Part shown: piece after piece, positions 62,329 through 64,000 of the stretch
How the letters are laid out: every line of letters begins with the position of its first letter
Numbering within the stretch: position 1 is the stretch's first letter
DNA from: Burkholderiales bacterium
Lineage (GTDB): Bacteria > Pseudomonadota > Gammaproteobacteria > Burkholderiales > Burkholderiaceae_C
Reading direction: 5' to 3'
Assembly (NCBI GenBank): GCA_028868995.1
Contig: JAGWTH010000011.1
Location: 20,749 to 84,748, forward strand
Length of the DNA stretch: 64,000 nt
Made by a program: the position numbers and the translations under genes
Notes under the pieces: generated by a model
Told to the model about the DNA's origin: nothing
Seen by the model: only the letters and a program-made list of their open reading frames with translations
Database searches by the model: none

Positions 62329-64000
62329 TCAGGCCGCGACGCGCTCCTCGCCCGCAAGCCGCGCGGTGACCCGACGCGCGCCGCCGGCCGGCAGGGGCGC
62401 GGGCCGCGACAGGGCCTCGAGCGCGCGCGGCACCACGGCACCGGCCTCGACCGGTCGCAGCTGGCGCGCGCGCGCGAGCCGCTCCAGGCTGCGCCGGGTC
62501 ATGCTGTGCGGCTGCCCGCCGCGGCTCACGAACATGAACAGGGTGGCGCGGGCGCTGACCCAGGTCAGGCTGGCGCGGCGCCACTGTCCATGGGACTGCA
62601 GGTCGACCCAGCAGCCCGGCTGCAGGCCGGCCACCAGCGCCTCCACGTCGCCGGCGGCCGCATCGGGCGTCGCGTCCAGCGGCGCCGGAGCGCTCGGGAT
62701 GTCCTGCTCGAAGCCGGCCGCCTGCACCTCCTTCGGGGTGAGCCAGGGCATCTCCGAGGGCGCGGGCGGCTGCCGGCGTTCGGTGGACAGCAGCGCGGGG
62801 TCGAGCTGCGGCTCGCCCTCGCGGCCCAGGTTCGCGTGGCGCGAGCGCGCCCGCAGCTTGAGCACGGGACGGTGCAGCTTCTCCAACGCCTGGAAGAAGT
62901 CCGCGTGGTCCGACGGGTCCTGCCCCAGCAGCGACATGCCGCCGCGCAGCCGCTCCAGCAGGCCGGGGATGGTGGCGATCAGCCGCGCCGGGTCGCGCAG
63001 CGTCTGCTCGCTCTTGACGCTCCACAGCAGGTCGCCGATCACCGAGTTCCAGCCGCCGGGGTCGACCTGGTTGCGCGGATCGGTCAGGCGCGCGTGCGCC
63101 ATCACCTGCGACCAGGGGCCGAACAGGAAATCCTGCACCACCGCCGGCGTGCCCTCGAGGTCGGAGCGCTGCGACAGGCTCCAGGCGATCCGCGCGGCCT
63201 CGGCCTCGCGGGCCTCGGCGAAATGCACCGCGTCGACCGCGACCTGGCGCCCGGGCTCCTCGGTCGCGTCCTCGCCGCTCCAGCGGTCCTCCAGCCGCTG
63301 CAGCATGCCCGCGAAGGGCGCGTCGTCGAGCATGTCCTCGCGGTCGTTGAGCGCCTGGAAGGCGGACCGCACGCCCTGGAAGAACTCGTGGAAGTCGCTG
63401 GCGAACTCGTCGTTGTAGCGGAAGCTGCGTTCGGCCACCCGCTCGACCAGCCGGCGGCCGGCATGGTCCTCCTCGGCGAAGAAGCGCGGCTGCACCAGGG
63501 CCAGGCGCGCCAGCGCCGGCTCCAGCGCCACGATGGCCTCGCGCACCGGCGCCAGCAGGCGGGGGTCCAGCGCGACCTGGTCGACCAGCTTGCGCACCAC
63601 CTCCAGGCCCAGCACCTGGCCGACCTGGCGGGCCTCCTTCTTCAGGCGCACGCGGTGCAGCGCGCGCTCGCAGGCCGCGGCCCAGCGGCCCCAGGTCGTG
63701 TCGTCCAGCTCGCGCGCGGTGCCGACGGCGCGGTGCGGGCGCTCCACCGGCGACAGGGCGCGGTGCCGCTGCACGGCCTGCGCGTCGTAGGGCTCGCAGG
63801 ACTCCTGCGCCGCCGCCACGGCCGCCAGCTGCGTGTCCACCTCGGCGTAGAACGCCGGCGCGAGCGGCTTCGTCGAGGGCGGCGTGCGCGAGAACAGGAA
63901 GTTCTGGAACAGCTCGTCGCCCAGGGCGTAGCCGGAGAGATCGGCCCAGGCGGCGCCGCCCAGGGGGCCGGTCGTGGAGAGCGTGGAGTCGGCGCCCGGG
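62329..64000 (-). CDS. DUF1631-family protein (5' end outside window)
   Basis: Large cytoplasmic protein of the DUF1631 family (usually about 700-800 residues); about 556 C-terminal residues are visible and the frame stays open to the last base of the window. Segments include ALGDELFQNFLFSRTPP, ERSFRYNDEFASDFHEFFQG, VVQDFLFGPWSQVMAHAR, NSVIGDLLWSVKSEQTL and, near the end, a PilZ-like beta region GCWVDLQSHGQWRRASLTWV and RATLFMFVSRGGQPHSMTRR. The last part resembles the c-di-GMP-binding PilZ fold in layout, but the RxxxR and D/NxSxxG motifs are not clear. A GTG at 63840 is an internal codon. Role unknown. Confidence 0.85.
   Translation of the reverse strand, partial: PGADSTLSTTGPLGGAAWADLSGYALGDELFQNFLFSRTPPSTKPLAPAFYAEVDTQLAAVAAAQESCEPYDAQAVQRHRALSPVERPHRAVGTARELDDTTWGRWAAACERALHRVRLKKEARQVGQVLGLEVVRKLVDQVALDPRLLAPVREAIVALEPALARLALVQPRFFAEEDHAGRRLVERVAERSFRYNDEFASDFHEFFQGVRSAFQALNDREDMLDDAPFAGMLQRLEDRWSGEDATEEPGRQVAVDAVHFAEAREAEAARIAWSLSQRSDLEGTPAVVQDFLFGPWSQVMAHARLTDPRNQVDPGGWNSVIGDLLWSVKSEQTLRDPARLIATIPGLLERLRGGMSLLGQDPSDHADFFQALEKLHRPVLKLRARSRHANLGREGEPQLDPALLSTERRQPPAPSEMPWLTPKEVQAAGFEQDIPSAPAPLDATPDAAAGDVEALVAGLQPGCWVDLQSHGQWRRASLTWVSARATLFMFVSRGGQPHSMTRRSLERLARARQLRPVEAGAVVPRALEALSRPAPLPAGGARRVTARLAGEERVAA

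Noticed and set aside
62087..63025. 801-residue version of the DHA2 transporter
   Set aside because: The extra 313 codons lie over the DUF1631 and CWC genes in another frame and are Arg/Ala/Gly-rich nonsense.
1..64000. CRISPR arrays, tRNA/rRNA genes, insertion sequences, phage genes
   Set aside because: No regularly spaced repeats, no tRNA cloverleaf with a CCA end, and no transposase, integrase or structural phage proteins were seen on either strand.

Overview
The window reads as chromosomal DNA of a high-GC betaproteobacterium. A Burkholderiales member close to Comamonadaceae (Ramlibacter/Variovorax-like) is my best guess. The reasons are third-codon positions that are almost all G or C, two orphan Bug-type tripartite-tricarboxylate binding proteins, the block bamE-dapB-exbB-exbD-leuS-lptE-holA-proA, the hpf-ptsN-hprK trio, and a non-enterobacterial gshA type. 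The species assignment is inference. Both ends cut genes: ilvE on the left and a DUF1631-family gene on the right. I see no rRNA, tRNA, CRISPR array, insertion sequence or phage gene.

Layout. 1-7.2 kb: ilvE end, a small zinc-finger protein, waaF, a leftward two-component system, an acyl-CoA ligase and an AmpG-like transporter. 7.2-8.0 kb: an M48 protease. 8.1-11.9 kb: a GntR regulator divergent from a four-gene operon (FAH-family enzyme, Bug protein, amino-acid-synthesis-family protein, VOC protein), with a perfect TTTTGTGCACAAAA palindrome between them. 11.9-15.5 kb: a metallo-beta-lactamase-fold hydrolase, MarR, a candidate small RNA, and a trehalose-6-phosphate synthase fused to a membrane/periplasmic module. 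15.6-25.1 kb: EamA transporter, pyrF, uvrA, an MFS transporter, ssb, a small protein resembling CTP-dependent riboflavin kinases, a DHA2 transporter and mnmA. 25.2-31.5 kb: a rightward catabolic island (LysR, tcuA, tcuB, Bug protein, class II aldolase, SDR) lying between mnmA and a NudJ-like NUDIX gene, which are neighbours in E. coli. 31.5-34 kb: NUDIX, an unknown protein, a metallophosphoesterase.

34-44.7 kb: pntA-pntB, fadD, an MTA/SAH nucleosidase, an outer-membrane-like protein behind corA, a 1-kb stretch with two tandem small ORFs, then hpf, ptsN, hprK and fur. 44.7-54.2 kb: bamE, dapB, exbB, exbD, leuS, lptE, holA, proA, gshA. 54.3-59.7 kb: kup, a Baeyer-Villiger-type flavin monooxygenase, an alpha/beta hydrolase and gshB. 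59.7-64 kb, leftward: a DUF1631 gene, a CWC cysteine-rich protein overlapping a DHA2 transporter gene, a long palindrome, and a class II glutamine amidotransferase.

How the parts fit. Most of the window is housekeeping: tRNA charging and modification, DNA repair and replication, glutathione, lysine and proline synthesis, outer-membrane assembly, NADPH supply, ribosome hibernation and PTS-Ntr signalling. Two accessory operons, each with an orphan Bug protein, look like uptake-sensing plus catabolism of unidentified organic acids. A recurring theme is a TA-rich -10-like hexamer exactly 6 nt before the start codon of at least seven genes that lack a Shine-Dalgarno, which suggests frequent leaderless transcription. 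All functions are assigned by reading the protein sequences; no searches were run.
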